Below are positions 42,420 to 49,723 of a stretch of DNA of 64,000 bases, piece by piece; position 1 is the stretch's first letter, and each line of letters begins with the position of its first letter. This DNA is from an uncultured Candidatus Saccharibacteria bacterium (GTDB lineage: Bacteria > Patescibacteriota > Saccharimonadia > Saccharimonadales > Saccharimonadaceae). The position numbers and the translations under genes were made by a program. Location: assembly GCA_948868795.1 (NCBI GenBank), contig CAQRDK010000001.1, positions 1 through 64,000 on the forward strand, given 5' to 3'. Under the pieces are notes generated by a model. That model did no database searches, was not told the origin of the DNA, and was given only the letters and a program-made list of their open reading frames with translations.

Positions 42420-42829
42420 TACTTGCTCTCCTTCTCTGCTTTCTTAGTAGTTTTCTTTTCTGCCTTATCAGCCTTTTTGGTGGCCTTCTTCTCGGCTTTG
42501 TCGTCTTTTTTGTCAGACTTGTCAGCTTTCTTCGGCTCTTCGGCTTTCACTTCTTCAAAGACTGGGATTTTGTCGCCTTCTTTGACGGTAATGTAAGCAA
42601 CTTTGTGATCTTGGCGATAAGTGATGCCAGGATAAGCGTGCTTGCCGCGGGAGAAGCGAGTAGCCTTGCCTTTGCGGTTCGCGGTGCGGACGTCGGTGAC
42701 GGTCACCTTGAACTCTTCGGCGATTGCCTTTGCGATGGCTTGCTTAGTCGCAGCCTTCGGCACGAAGAAAATGTAAGTGTTCTGGCTCTGAGCGACATAG
42801 GCTTTTTCAGTAGCGCGTGGAGTAATCAT
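42419..42829 (-). CDS. rplW: Ribosomal protein L23 (uL23) with long Lys/Ala tail
   Basis: 136 residues, about 40 more than usual. The core (1-92): ITPRATEKAYVAQSQNTYIFFVPKAATKQAIAKAIAEEFKVTVTDVRTANRKGK. It docks trigger factor and SRP at the exit tunnel. The tail (about 93-136) is Lys/Ala/Glu/Asp repeats. One-base overlap with rplD. Confidence 0.95.
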   Translation of the reverse strand: MITPRATEKAYVAQSQNTYIFFVPKAATKQAIAKAIAEEFKVTVTDVRTANRKGKATRFSRGKHAYPGITYRQDHKVAYITVKEGDKIPVFEEVKAEEPKKADKSDKKDDKAEKKATKKADKAEKKTTKKAEKESK

Positions 42830-43425
42830 TATGCTTCCTCCTTATCGAGCAGCCAGTTTTCGGTGGCTTTAAGCGCGGTTTCGCTGAAGATGATAGCGTC
42901 AGCGTTCAAAACGTCAAAGACGTTGAGATAAGTCGCGCGGACAAGTTTAAGGTTCGGGATGTTGTTGGTTGCGCGGAGGACTTCAGGAGCCTTCTCGGAG
43001 ACAACCATGAGAACTGCTTTGTCGGCAAGTTTCAAGTCATTCAACTTCTTGGCAACTTCTTTGGTTTTGCCGGTAGTTGCGATGCTCTCAACAATAACTG
43101 CCTTGTCGGCGTTCTTGAGGCTCAAGGCCTGGCGAACGGCGGTTTTCTTGGCGTTCTTGCTGAGTTTTTTGGTGAAGTTCTCTTCACCGGTGCGACCGAA
43201 GGCGACGCCACCATGACGCCAGATTGGGTTGCGAGTCGAACCGAAACGAGCGCGACCAGTCCCCTTCTGTTTCCATGGTTTTTTACCGCCACCGCGGACC
43301 TCGCCACGCTTCAAAGTTTTAGCGTGAGAGCTGCGGGAGTTGGCGAGATATGCGTCATAAGCGGTTTTGAGGAGTTCGTGGTTTTCGACATTGAGCTCGA
43401 AAACATCTTTGTTCAATGTTGCCAT
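42829..43425 (-). CDS. rplD: Ribosomal protein L4 (uL4)
   Basis: 198 residues from ATG 43425, chosen because the family starts MATLNKDVFELNVENHELL and AAAGGAG precedes it. The tunnel loop RGGGKKPWKQKGTGRARFGSTRNPIWRHGGVAFG is clear. In E. coli L4 regulates the S10 operon leader. Confidence 0.96.
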   Translation of the reverse strand: MATLNKDVFELNVENHELLKTAYDAYLANSRSSHAKTLKRGEVRGGGKKPWKQKGTGRARFGSTRNPIWRHGGVAFGRTGEENFTKKLSKNAKKTAVRQALSLKNADKAVIVESIATTGKTKEVAKKLNDLKLADKAVLMVVSEKAPEVLRATNNIPNLKLVRATYLNVFDVLNADAIIFSETALKATENWLLDKEEA

Positions 43426-43426
43426 A

Positions 43427-44047
43427 TTACTCCTTTCCCTCTTCAGCCTTAATGGTGACGATACCCTTCTTTGGACCTGGGACGGCGCCCTTGAGACCAA
43501 TCAGATTGTTCTCGGTATCCAAAAAAGCAACTACCAAATTCTTGACAGTTACCTGATCGTGGCCCATGCGGCCTGGCATTTTCTTGCCTTTGAAAACTTT
43601 TTGTGGGTACATCGAGCCGATTGAACCGACGCGACGAATGTTGCCCTTGAAACCGTGCGTATTGCGCGATTCGTTGAAGTTCCAGCGTTTGACGGTACCG
43701 GCGTAGCCTTTACCCTTCGAGATACCTGTAACTTCGACTTTGTCGCCGAGCTTGAAGCTCTCTACGCTGATTTTATCTCCGATCTTGAGTTCGGGCAGAG
43801 TTTCGACACGAAACTCTTTCAAGACCTTCGGAGTGACTCCGGCCGCTTTGACGTGGCCAGAAACCGACTTGCTCAGATTCTTACCCTGACCGTAACCCAA
43901 CTGCACAGCGTTATAACCGTCGGTTTCGACAGTTTTAATCTGAGTCACTGTGGAGGGGTCGGCTTGCAAAATTGTGACTGGAGTCACAATACCGTCGTCG
44001 CCGATGATCTGGGTCATACCAATTTTGGTGCCGATGATGACTTGCAT
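43427..44047 (-). CDS. rplC: Ribosomal protein L3 (uL3)
   Basis: 206 residues. IGTKIGMTQIIGDDGIVTPVTILQADP, GKGYAGTVKRWNF, NTHGFKGNIRRVGSIG and FKGKKMPGRMGHDQVTVKNL. It is the first gene of the operon: rpsJ (S10), the usual leader gene, is not upstream. The start has AAAGGAACAGG. Confidence 0.97.
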   Translation of the reverse strand: MQVIIGTKIGMTQIIGDDGIVTPVTILQADPSTVTQIKTVETDGYNAVQLGYGQGKNLSKSVSGHVKAAGVTPKVLKEFRVETLPELKIGDKISVESFKLGDKVEVTGISKGKGYAGTVKRWNFNESRNTHGFKGNIRRVGSIGSMYPQKVFKGKKMPGRMGHDQVTVKNLVVAFLDTENNLIGLKGAVPGPKKGIVTIKAEEGKE

Positions 44048-44230
44048 CCTGTTCCTTTCCCTTATAACAACACGAAATCTAGACTATTGGCTGGTTCCTC
44101 TTGCTGAAGTCGATCAACTCTGGTCTTTCGAGGCGGAGTCGACGGATTTCGGCGCAAGGCCTGTCCTATCGTCTAGTCGCATTGTCGTTTATTAGACTAT
44201 ACCTTGGTATTTTAGCACAGATTGGCGGGG
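44048..44230 (-). promoter_or_regulatory. Ribosomal operon promoter and long leader
   Basis: Read leftward: TTGTAA-like -35, CTGTGC-TAAAAT (-10 at 44211-44216), then a leader of about 155 bases before rplC. The leader contains complementary blocks (GTCGACTCCG and a GATCGACTT segment). Autogenous control by L3 or L4 is possible but no known leader fold was recognised. Confidence 0.5.
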
Positions 44231-44278
44231 ATTACAAGGGGGATTTTCGAGGATTTTGGGCTGTTCGGGCTTGTTCTC

Positions 44279-44307
44279 TTGACAATTTCGGTCAGGTGTG
44301 CTATAAT
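44279..44307 (+). promoter_or_regulatory. Promoter of the small Cys-rich protein gene
   Basis: TTGACA (44279-44284), 17 bp, TATAAT (44302-44307) with TGTGC extension, near consensus. Divergent from the ribosomal operon. The leader is about 108 bases. Confidence 0.9.
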
Positions 44308-44421
44308 GAAAGTGTAGAGGCTAGTTTATGGCTGGCTAGCTCTGGTTTTTCGTGTTTTTTGCGATTTTCTGGAGTTTGTTGGCGGACTAGCGCTATAAGT
44401 TCTTCGAGAGGAGGTGTTAGG

Positions 44422-44568
44422 ATGTGTAAACAGAGACAGCAGCTGCTCGATCGGCTGATGCACGGGTTTGTGTTGGCAGCGACAGCTGGGATGGTAGCTT
44501 GGGCAATTTTGTCCTGGGCTTGTGTCCGGATTTCTGCGGATGCGTGTGAGTCTTGCTGCGAGGAGTAA
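44422..44568 (+). CDS. 48-residue Cys-rich membrane peptide
   Basis: ATG behind GAGGAGGTGTTAGG, a strong site. The sequence is a basic start (MCKQRQQLLDRLMHG), one membrane helix (about 16-34, with Ala and Trp) and a short Cys-rich end with C34, C42, C45 and C46. It is expressed from a near-consensus promoter and ends before a hairpin at 44610. Family not recognised. The Cys cluster could bind metal or form disulfides outside the cell. Confidence 0.65.
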   Translation: MCKQRQQLLDRLMHGFVLAATAGMVAWAILSWACVRISADACESCCEE

Positions 44569-44609
44569 TACATACTTCATGAAAACTGTTTGTTATTCCG
44601 TACAGCTAA

Positions 44610-44634
44610 GCCGCTGGTCCAATGGATCAGCGGC
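44610..44634. terminator. Hairpin after the small Cys-rich gene
   Basis: GCCGCTG.TCC/GGA.CAGCGGC with a 3-base loop and a weak T-tract on the plus strand. Confidence 0.6.
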
Positions 44635-44657
44635 CTTTCCTTGCTTTTTAGACGGGC

Positions 44658-45203
44658 TTAGACGCCGGGGGAGAAGGCTTTGAGCTTCTTGCGGTGTTCC
44701 TTGTAGCGGGGGTCGTGGGTGGCGACTTCAGCCCAGAAAGCGTCGGAGTGGTCGAGGTGGTTTAGGTGGGCGAGCTCGTGGATGATGACGTAGTCGCGGA
44801 GTGGCTCGGGGACTTGCATGAGGCCGATATTGAGAGAGATGGTGCGGTTTGAGGAACAGCTGCCCCAGCGAGTGGCGGCGTGGCTCAGGCGGCATTTGTC
44901 GTAGCTATAGCCGTAGAGCTTGGCGTAGTATTCGAGGCGATAGGGGAGGTATTCTTTCGCCTTTTTCATGAGGATTTTTTTCTTGGCGTCGCGGGCGCGC
45001 TGAGTTTCGGGGCTGCCGAGGGGGATTTTTTCGCGGATGAGGGCGCGATTGACGTTCAAAAAGCGCTTAGCGAGGAAATCGCTAGTGTGGCTAGGAACGG
45101 ACATCTGAAGTCGGCCGGAAGGTGCGACCGAAAACCGCACGCTTTTCGAGAGCGCGTTTTTGCGGACAATTACTTCACCAAACTCGGAATCATTGATAAT
45201 CAT
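44658..45203 (-). CDS. YgjP/SprT-like zinc metallopeptidase
   Basis: 181 residues from ATG 45203; a TTG at 45272 would add 23 unlikely residues. The DUF45/YgjP motifs are present: SHAATRWGSCSSNRTISLN, then DYVIIHELAHLNHLDHSDAFW with the HExxH zinc site, and a later His. Fold and active site predict a cytoplasmic metalloprotease of unknown substrate. It follows the P-loop kinase gene closely, so the two form an operon. Confidence 0.85.
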   Translation of the reverse strand: MIINDSEFGEVIVRKNALSKSVRFSVAPSGRLQMSVPSHTSDFLAKRFLNVNRALIREKIPLGSPETQRARDAKKKILMKKAKEYLPYRLEYYAKLYGYSYDKCRLSHAATRWGSCSSNRTISLNIGLMQVPEPLRDYVIIHELAHLNHLDHSDAFWAEVATHDPRYKEHRKKLKAFSPGV

Positions 45204-45284
45204 GCGGCTAGTAATTCCCTGTTTTGTTGGTATCGAGGCTAGCGGCGGGTTTAGCGCCGGCGAGACAAACAATAGACATCAGGA

Positions 45285-45779
45285 CTAAAGCTGAGTCAGA
45301 ACTTGTTTAAGTTGAGTATGATAAGTGTGTTTGCCAGAGAGAACGATCGGGGCTTCGGCGTCGGACGGAGCTTCGAGAGCTTTGATCCGGCTGTCGTAGG
45401 CGACCTTTGCCTTTTCGACGGATTTCAACTTATTCTTCAGGCGGGCGCGGATAGTGCTGACGTCGGTCTGAATCCAGATCAAAGTCGGGGTGTAGCCAGC
45501 GGCGCGGAGAATCTCGGCGAGCTCGCGGCGGTCTTTCTCGGTGTCGTTGCCGCCTTCGAGGACGAGAGTCGAGCCGGTCTTCGCAATTTCGGAGACGAGA
45601 AGCAAAATGAACTGACGAGAGAGATTGTGCTCTTGTTTTAAAGCATCCAAATCATAGAATGTGGCGTTAAACTGGGCAGCGAATTGTTTACTGAATGTGG
45701 TTTTGCCGCTACAGGGTGCGCCGAAGACAAGAATTGCGCGTTGGCCAGCGCTGGGTGAATGTGATTTTTTACCTTCCAT
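45285..45779 (-). CDS. P-loop kinase-like NTPase
   Basis: 164 residues; GGAGG 3 bases before ATG. Walker A GAPCSGKTT (about 20-28), TFYDLDALKQ as the Asp-containing second strand, STLVLEGGN, TPTLIWIQTDVSTIRARL as the lid region. This is the small AAA_33/zeta/shikimate-kinase-like layout. Substrate unknown; a nucleoside, sugar or tRNA kinase is possible. It shares an operon with the metallopeptidase. Confidence 0.75.
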   Translation of the reverse strand: MEGKKSHSPSAGQRAILVFGAPCSGKTTFSKQFAAQFNATFYDLDALKQEHNLSRQFILLLVSEIAKTGSTLVLEGGNDTEKDRRELAEILRAAGYTPTLIWIQTDVSTIRARLKNKLKSVEKAKVAYDSRIKALEAPSDAEAPIVLSGKHTYHTQLKQVLTQL

Positions 45780-45815
45780 ATACCTCCATTTAACATTTAC
45801 CTTCTTTTGAGATTA

Positions 45816-46682
45816 TTATAGCATACTTTTGCTGCTTCGGAGAGACTTTTTCGGCTCTTTCGGCGTTTTCGGTCCTTTCGGTTCGGGAGGGAGTTTGCTA
45901 CTGTTCGAAATGAGGACTTGGGAGGGGTAATAGAAGAACCAGGCGAAGAAGTTGGCTGGGACGTAGAAAAAAGCGGGGAGAACGGAGACGAGCGAGAGAT
46001 AGGAAACTGCGGTGCAGAGGTCGCAGCAGGCGAAAAGTGTGAAGCCGGCGGCGGCGAAAGTCGCGAGGAGGTTGTGCGGGTCTTGGCGGTGCCAGCGATA
46101 ACTGGCGAGGACGTTCATAGTGAGAGTGATGGCGTAGAGGCCGACGATGAGGAAGAGGAGCGGGATAAGCGAAAAGCAGAGGTTGAGGAGGATGAGCGCG
46201 CCGGAAAAGCAAGCGAAGGCGGTGATTGGGCGGCGGGAGCGGTCGCCGGTGAGGCGGAAGAGGTGGATGATTTGGGTGGCGAGAAAGGTGATGAGGCCGA
46301 ATTCGGAGGTGTTGTTGAAGGCGAGGATGATGTCGGAGATACAAGTCGTGAACATGGCGGCGAGGAGGAGGTAATCTCTCGGGAAGGTTTTGGCGACGTA
46401 GAGAAGGCAGAGGGCGATGCCGCCGACGCGGAAGAGGGTGAGGAAGTCGTGGTCGGGCGCGATGAGGCCGAAGATAATGTTGATGAGGGAGAGCGCGATC
46501 CAGAGGATGATCCAAAATGGGGAGATTTTGAGTTGGGTTTGCTGATGTTTCGGGTGGCTGGTTGGATTTTTTGGCTGTTGGTTTTTCTGATGGCTCCCAT
46601 CAGAAGTAGGAACTGATGTTCCTACTTCACTTTTGTTTAAGTGAGATTCTTTCGCGCTCGGTTGGTTGAGTTTTGATGACAT
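45816..46682 (-). CDS. Multi-pass membrane protein, possibly YhhN/TMEM86-like
   Basis: 288 residues. A soluble Ser/Gln/His start (about 1-50), then seven or eight membrane helices (about 52-262) and a Lys/Pro/Ser tail. Pairs such as TTCISDIILAFN, ITFLATQIIHLFRL and FTLFACCDLCTAV recall the Asp-containing motifs of the YhhN/lysoplasmalogenase family, but the match is loose. The -10 box lies within about 12 bases of the ATG, so the leader is short or absent. Confidence 0.5.
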   Translation of the reverse strand: MSSKLNQPSAKESHLNKSEVGTSVPTSDGSHQKNQQPKNPTSHPKHQQTQLKISPFWIILWIALSLINIIFGLIAPDHDFLTLFRVGGIALCLLYVAKTFPRDYLLLAAMFTTCISDIILAFNNTSEFGLITFLATQIIHLFRLTGDRSRRPITAFACFSGALILLNLCFSLIPLLFLIVGLYAITLTMNVLASYRWHRQDPHNLLATFAAAGFTLFACCDLCTAVSYLSLVSVLPAFFYVPANFFAWFFYYPSQVLISNSSKLPPEPKGPKTPKEPKKSLRSSKSML

Positions 46683-46756
46683 ATATATTATATAATCATA
46701 GCAAAGTTTCGAGGTTTCTGGAAGTTGTTGGCGGGGTTGATTGAGATCGCTACAAG

Positions 46757-46788
46757 AAAAGAGCCCGGCGCGGGGCGTCAGGCTCTTT
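46757..46788 (-). terminator. Terminator of the 46829-47338 gene
   Basis: Read leftward: AAAGAGCC.G.CG and CG.CGGGCTCTTTT arms. It lies 41 bases past the stop codon. Confidence 0.8.
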
Positions 46789-46828
46789 AAGGTGCGGTAG
46801 TTCAGGGCTTTTGCTTGCTGATGGTACG

Positions 46829-47338
46829 TCAGGAGATTTCGGCGACGTAGTAGTAGGGATCGAACTTTGTCCAGAAGCGGGTCGCAGCGTCGACGGCGGC
46901 AGCGAGGCCGATTTGATTGCCCGTGCTATGTGTGCCGGCAACAGCGATGTAGAGATCCAGGGAGTCGTTTAGCTCGTGCGGGTGCTGGACGACGACGTGG
47001 AGGTGCTTAGCCGCGGCGGATGAGTTGGTCGGATTGTCGAGGTGCGGGTCGAGTAGACACGCGATGGCTTGGCTGGACCGGCTATAATGGAGCGCACGGA
47101 AGGTCAGGTCGAGCTTGATTTCGGGGGAGATTTGGCGAAAGAGCGCGTAGCCGACGCTGTCGTCGAGCCGATAGAAATTGGTATCAATCCAGACGCAGGC
47201 CTCGGGGGAGAGCGGCTCCAGCATGATGTTGAGGCAGTTGTCGATGAATGTGGCCGACGAGGATTGCTCGAGGATGCTGGCGCGAGCGGCTTGATAAATG
47301 TCATCCAGAAGCTGGATGGCGGGACCTTGGAAGCGCAT
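46829..47338 (-). CDS. Unknown protein of 169 residues, promoter-cassette family
   Basis: Start behind AAAGGAGT, 5 bases. Soluble, mixed alpha/beta, two Cys. The C-terminal third (LYIAVAGTHSTGN, then AAAVDAATRFW) resembles that of the 197-850 product, so a shared fold is possible. No known domain is visible. It is driven by promoter cassette copy 4 with a leader of about 180 bases, the longest of the group, and closed by its own terminator. Confidence 0.65.
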   Translation of the reverse strand: MRFQGPAIQLLDDIYQAARASILEQSSSATFIDNCLNIMLEPLSPEACVWIDTNFYRLDDSVGYALFRQISPEIKLDLTFRALHYSRSSQAIACLLDPHLDNPTNSSAAAKHLHVVVQHPHELNDSLDLYIAVAGTHSTGNQIGLAAAVDAATRFWTKFDPYYYVAEIS

Positions 47339-47527
47339 AGAGAACTCCTTTCGATTTCTGAAGTTGGCTGAAGGTGCAGGTTTGAAGTTTTTGTGAGACT
47401 TTGCGGAGTTTCAGGGTCTTGCGATTTTAGAGGTATTTGCGGATGTTTCGCGGTTTTGCGGGGCAATTTGAGGACGTTTTCTGATTTTGAACTACAAAAA
47501 GTGTTAAAAAACTACCCCCATCTTTCT
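47339..47527 (-). other. Leader of the 46829-47338 gene
   Basis: About 180 bases between promoter and start. It holds several TTTTGCGA-like repeats and no reading frame with a ribosome site. Apart from the Shine-Dalgarno site nothing clear is seen. Confidence 0.4.
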
Positions 47528-47575
47528 ATTTTATCACAGATGAGGATTTTTGTCAAGCTTTTTATAAAAAGCTTG
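47528..47575 (-). promoter_or_regulatory. Promoter cassette copy 4 with a palindrome over the -35 box
   Basis: Read leftward: TTGACA (47551-47556), 17 bp, TAAAAT (47528-47533). A perfect 22-base palindrome (11 + 11, centred on TATA) covers 47554-47575 and overlaps the -35 box. It may be an operator or the last stem of the tsaC terminator. A further long hairpin (GCTGCCG/CGGCAGC, 47574-47636) lies upstream. Confidence 0.65.
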
Positions 47576-47659
47576 CTGCCGTGTGGCGTCTCGAAATAGA
47601 AAACGGGCTTTCTATTTGCTCGATTTCTGCGGCAGCTCAATACTTGTTGTGGTTTGAGA

Positions 47660-48253
47660 CTAGTTTGTGGTGGGGTAGCGGTCGAAGAGTTGCGCGGCGA
47701 GAGAGCCGGAGCGGAGGATCTTAAGTTTGTCGTCTTCGGCTTTGACGAGGGTGGACGGGGTGCCGCCGATGGTGCCGGCGTCTTCGACGTAAGCGATATG
47801 CTCGAAAAGGGCGGGCGAAATTTGGCTAGGGTTGGTGATGGGCGGCTCGCCGGTGAGGTTGGCGCTAGTGGAGACGAGCGGATGTCCGACTTCGCGGATG
47901 ATTCCGAGGAGCTCGGCGTGGTCGGGAATACGGACGCCGACGAGAGGGCTACCGGCGGTGATTTGGTCGGAAATCTGGTCGTTTCTTGGGAGGAGGATGG
48001 TGAGCGAGCCAGGGAGGAAGTTTTGAATGAGGTCTTCTTCGAGCGGGTTGAGGTCTTTTGTGTAGGCTCGCACCATGTCAAGGTCGTTCATAAGCAAGAG
48101 AAGAGGCTTGGCTCGGTCGCGGTGCTTGGCGGCGGAGACTTTTGCGGCGATGTTGGGAATGGTGGCATCGGCTAAAATCCCATAGACGGTGTCGGTGGGC
48201 GTGATGACGAGGTTGCCTTGTCGGAGCTCGGAGATGATGCGGGCGGTGTTCAT
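47660..48253 (-). CDS. tsaC: L-threonylcarbamoyladenylate synthase (Sua5/YrdC/TsaC)
   Basis: 197 residues. LVITPTDTVYGILADA, KHRDRAKPLLLLM, FLPGSLTILLP, VGVRIPDH and HPLVSTSANLTGEPP define the YrdC fold and its threonine and ATP sites. It makes threonylcarbamoyl-AMP for the t6A37 modification of ANN-decoding tRNAs with TsaB, D and E. It is the short form without the Sua5 C-terminal domain. The gene is leaderless: TATAAT (48260-48265) ends 6 bases before ATG. Confidence 0.95.
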   Translation of the reverse strand: MNTARIISELRQGNLVITPTDTVYGILADATIPNIAAKVSAAKHRDRAKPLLLLMNDLDMVRAYTKDLNPLEEDLIQNFLPGSLTILLPRNDQISDQITAGSPLVGVRIPDHAELLGIIREVGHPLVSTSANLTGEPPITNPSQISPALFEHIAYVEDAGTIGGTPSTLVKAEDDKLKILRSGSLAAQLFDRYPTTN

Positions 48254-48294
48254 GAGGCTATTATAACATGATTCTGTAGTCGGTTTTCGTAGAC

Positions 48295-48342
48295 AAAAAG
48301 AAGTTCTCGCGGTAGGAGTATTACACTCCGTGTGGGAACTTC
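48295..48342 (-). terminator. tRNA-Trp terminator
   Basis: Read leftward: GAAGTTC ... GAACTTC outer stem, inner CGGAGTGTAATACTCC hairpin, then TTTTT. Confidence 0.75.
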
Positions 48343-48366
48343 GATGGTTTTATTATATCATATGCG

Positions 48367-48441
48367 TGGCAGGGGCGACAGGAATCGAACCCATATCTAC
48401 GGTTTTGGAGACCGCTATACTAACCGTTGTACTACGCCCCT
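48367..48441 (-). tRNA. tRNA-Trp (CCA anticodon)
   Basis: Acceptor AGGGGCG/CGCCCCT, anticodon loop CTCCAAA with CCA, T-loop GGTTCGATT, encoded GCCA. Promoter TATGC-TATAAT is at about 48457-48463. It stands between tsaC and the prophage integrase and is a likely neighbour of the attachment site, although its 5' end, not its 3' end, faces the prophage. Confidence 0.97.
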
Positions 48442-48577
48442 ATGAGGATGCGCACGCTACTGATATTATAGCATATAAGAACTCGTTTTTCATTTATTAT
48501 CCAGTATATTTTGCCTAACTACTGGTAATATCTTTTGAAAATCCGAAGATAGTTTTTAATTATCTTTTACTACCCTT

Positions 48578-48606
48578 ATTGTAGCAAACCAAAGGCGGTT
48601 TGTCAA
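48578..48606 (-). promoter_or_regulatory. Prophage promoter with operator-like inverted repeat (copy 1)
   Basis: Read leftward: TTGACA (48601-48606), 17 bp, TACAAT (48578-48583). The spacer carries CAAACC-6-GGTTTG (48585-48602), a perfect inverted repeat. Nearly the same promoter recurs at 50237. It reads toward tRNA-Trp. Confidence 0.7.
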
Positions 48607-48620
48607 TACATAATTTGTGT

Positions 48621-48653
48621 CCGAGTGTCAAGCAATATCATCTTGGCACTCGG
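48621..48653. repeat. 12-bp inverted repeat just past the integrase stop
   Basis: CCGAGTGTCAAG (48621-48632) and CTTGGCACTCGG (48642-48653), one mismatch, 9-base loop, no T-tract. It could be a terminator stem or an arm site near the phage attachment core. Confidence 0.55.
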
Positions 48654-48667
48654 AGCTTATTTTACCC

Positions 48668-49630
48668 CTAATTTGAGGGCTTCAATGTGATTCGTGGTAG
48701 AATATAAAACAGGTTCGCGAAGAACGCTCTGATTCGCAGCATAACGAGTCTAGTGCTGACTTCTCTACGGATGTTTTCGATTGTTACGCCGTCGAGATCG
48801 CTAAGGTAATGTTCTGTGATAGCTTCGCTCGTGTGACCTAACGCCAGTTGGATCTTTCGCGTCGGAAGGCCTAGCAGCTTCAATTCAGTCGCGAAAGAGT
48901 GGCGTAAATCGTGCGGGCGGAAGTTATCAAAGCCAGCTTTAGCGAAAACTTCTTCCATCAGGATTCTCGCTTTTTCTTGACCGAGATGGCCGACGTTATT
49001 TCTGCCACGCCATAAATAATCGGTGATTCGCTCTTTCCTAATCCATTTTTTGAGACGACGTTTTGTTTTCCGGCTCATCATCCCCCAGCGAAGCCGGTTG
49101 CCTTTACCTATGATTTTGATCTTCCTTCCGCTGATGTCGGAGAGTTTGAGATTCATAAGCTCCTCGATACGCAGGCCGCAGTCGAACGCTAGAGATATAA
49201 GCAGCCACTCGCGCGGCTCGGCGTAGAGCAACGCAAGTTTGATTTGGCGACGAGAAAACCAGTTTTTACGCGCCGGTGCTTCTTTTTGGAACGATATACG
49301 CGAGATTTTAAGTCCCGGCATCTTGATATTTTCATCCCTCTGCCATTTCAGCATCGCTTTTAGCTGATGAAGATAATTATTCACGGATCTGGCGGTGTTG
49401 CCGCGCTCCTTGTGCCATTTTACCCAGTCATATACCTGTTGATTCGTTACGTCCTCAAGGCGTGTGAGGCCGGTAAACCTAACGAAATCATTGACGCTAT
49501 GCGTCTTTCTGGCCATCGTGTTGCCGGTATATGCGAGAACCTGCTCGCAATACTCGTAGAACACAAATAATTGTTGATATATTGGGTTTTTAGGGCTGGT
49601 AACTTTTTCAAGGCCATAAGTAGTCGCCAT
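48668..49630 (-). CDS. Phage tyrosine recombinase (integrase)
   Basis: 320 residues from ATG 49630 (GGAGGAG 7 bases upstream). An N-terminal SAM-like core-binding domain (about 20-105) is followed by the catalytic domain with R154 (CGLRIEEL), K176 (GKGNRLRW), H240 and R243 (HDLRHSF), H266 (LGHTS) and the nucleophile Y275. All six active residues are present. It should integrate the phage at a site near tRNA-Trp. It is transcribed with the small upstream gene from the 50237 promoter, with an intergenic hairpin at 49694. Confidence 0.95.
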   Translation of the reverse strand: MATTYGLEKVTSPKNPIYQQLFVFYEYCEQVLAYTGNTMARKTHSVNDFVRFTGLTRLEDVTNQQVYDWVKWHKERGNTARSVNNYLHQLKAMLKWQRDENIKMPGLKISRISFQKEAPARKNWFSRRQIKLALLYAEPREWLLISLAFDCGLRIEELMNLKLSDISGRKIKIIGKGNRLRWGMMSRKTKRRLKKWIRKERITDYLWRGRNNVGHLGQEKARILMEEVFAKAGFDNFRPHDLRHSFATELKLLGLPTRKIQLALGHTSEAITEHYLSDLDGVTIENIRREVSTRLVMLRIRAFFANLFYILPRITLKPSN

Positions 49631-49693
49631 AAAATAACTCCTCCCCACCCATTAAGTTTAATAATGGTCGGAGAGGATGTCGTGGTGAGCCGG

Positions 49694-49723
49694 TAGGCGC
49701 ACGTCGTGAGAAAAATGCGCCTA
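49694..49723 (-). terminator. Intergenic hairpin between the small prophage gene and the integrase
   Basis: TAGGCGCA (49694-49701) pairs with TGCGCCTA (49716-49723), and the stop codon of the upstream gene lies within the stem. There is a T-run in the loop. It may modulate readthrough into the integrase gene. Confidence 0.45.

Noticed and set aside
41601..42596. 331-codon rightward frame opposite rplB and rplW
   Set aside because: Antisense to two certain ribosomal proteins.
44101..44421. N-terminal 107-codon extension of the Cys-rich peptide frame
   Set aside because: It starts upstream of the promoter at 44279 and crosses the ribosomal operon leader; only the last 48 codons follow a ribosome site.
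48330..48518. Rightward frame across tRNA-Trp
   Set aside because: It is antisense translation of the tRNA (ATGIEPISTV type), a common artefact.
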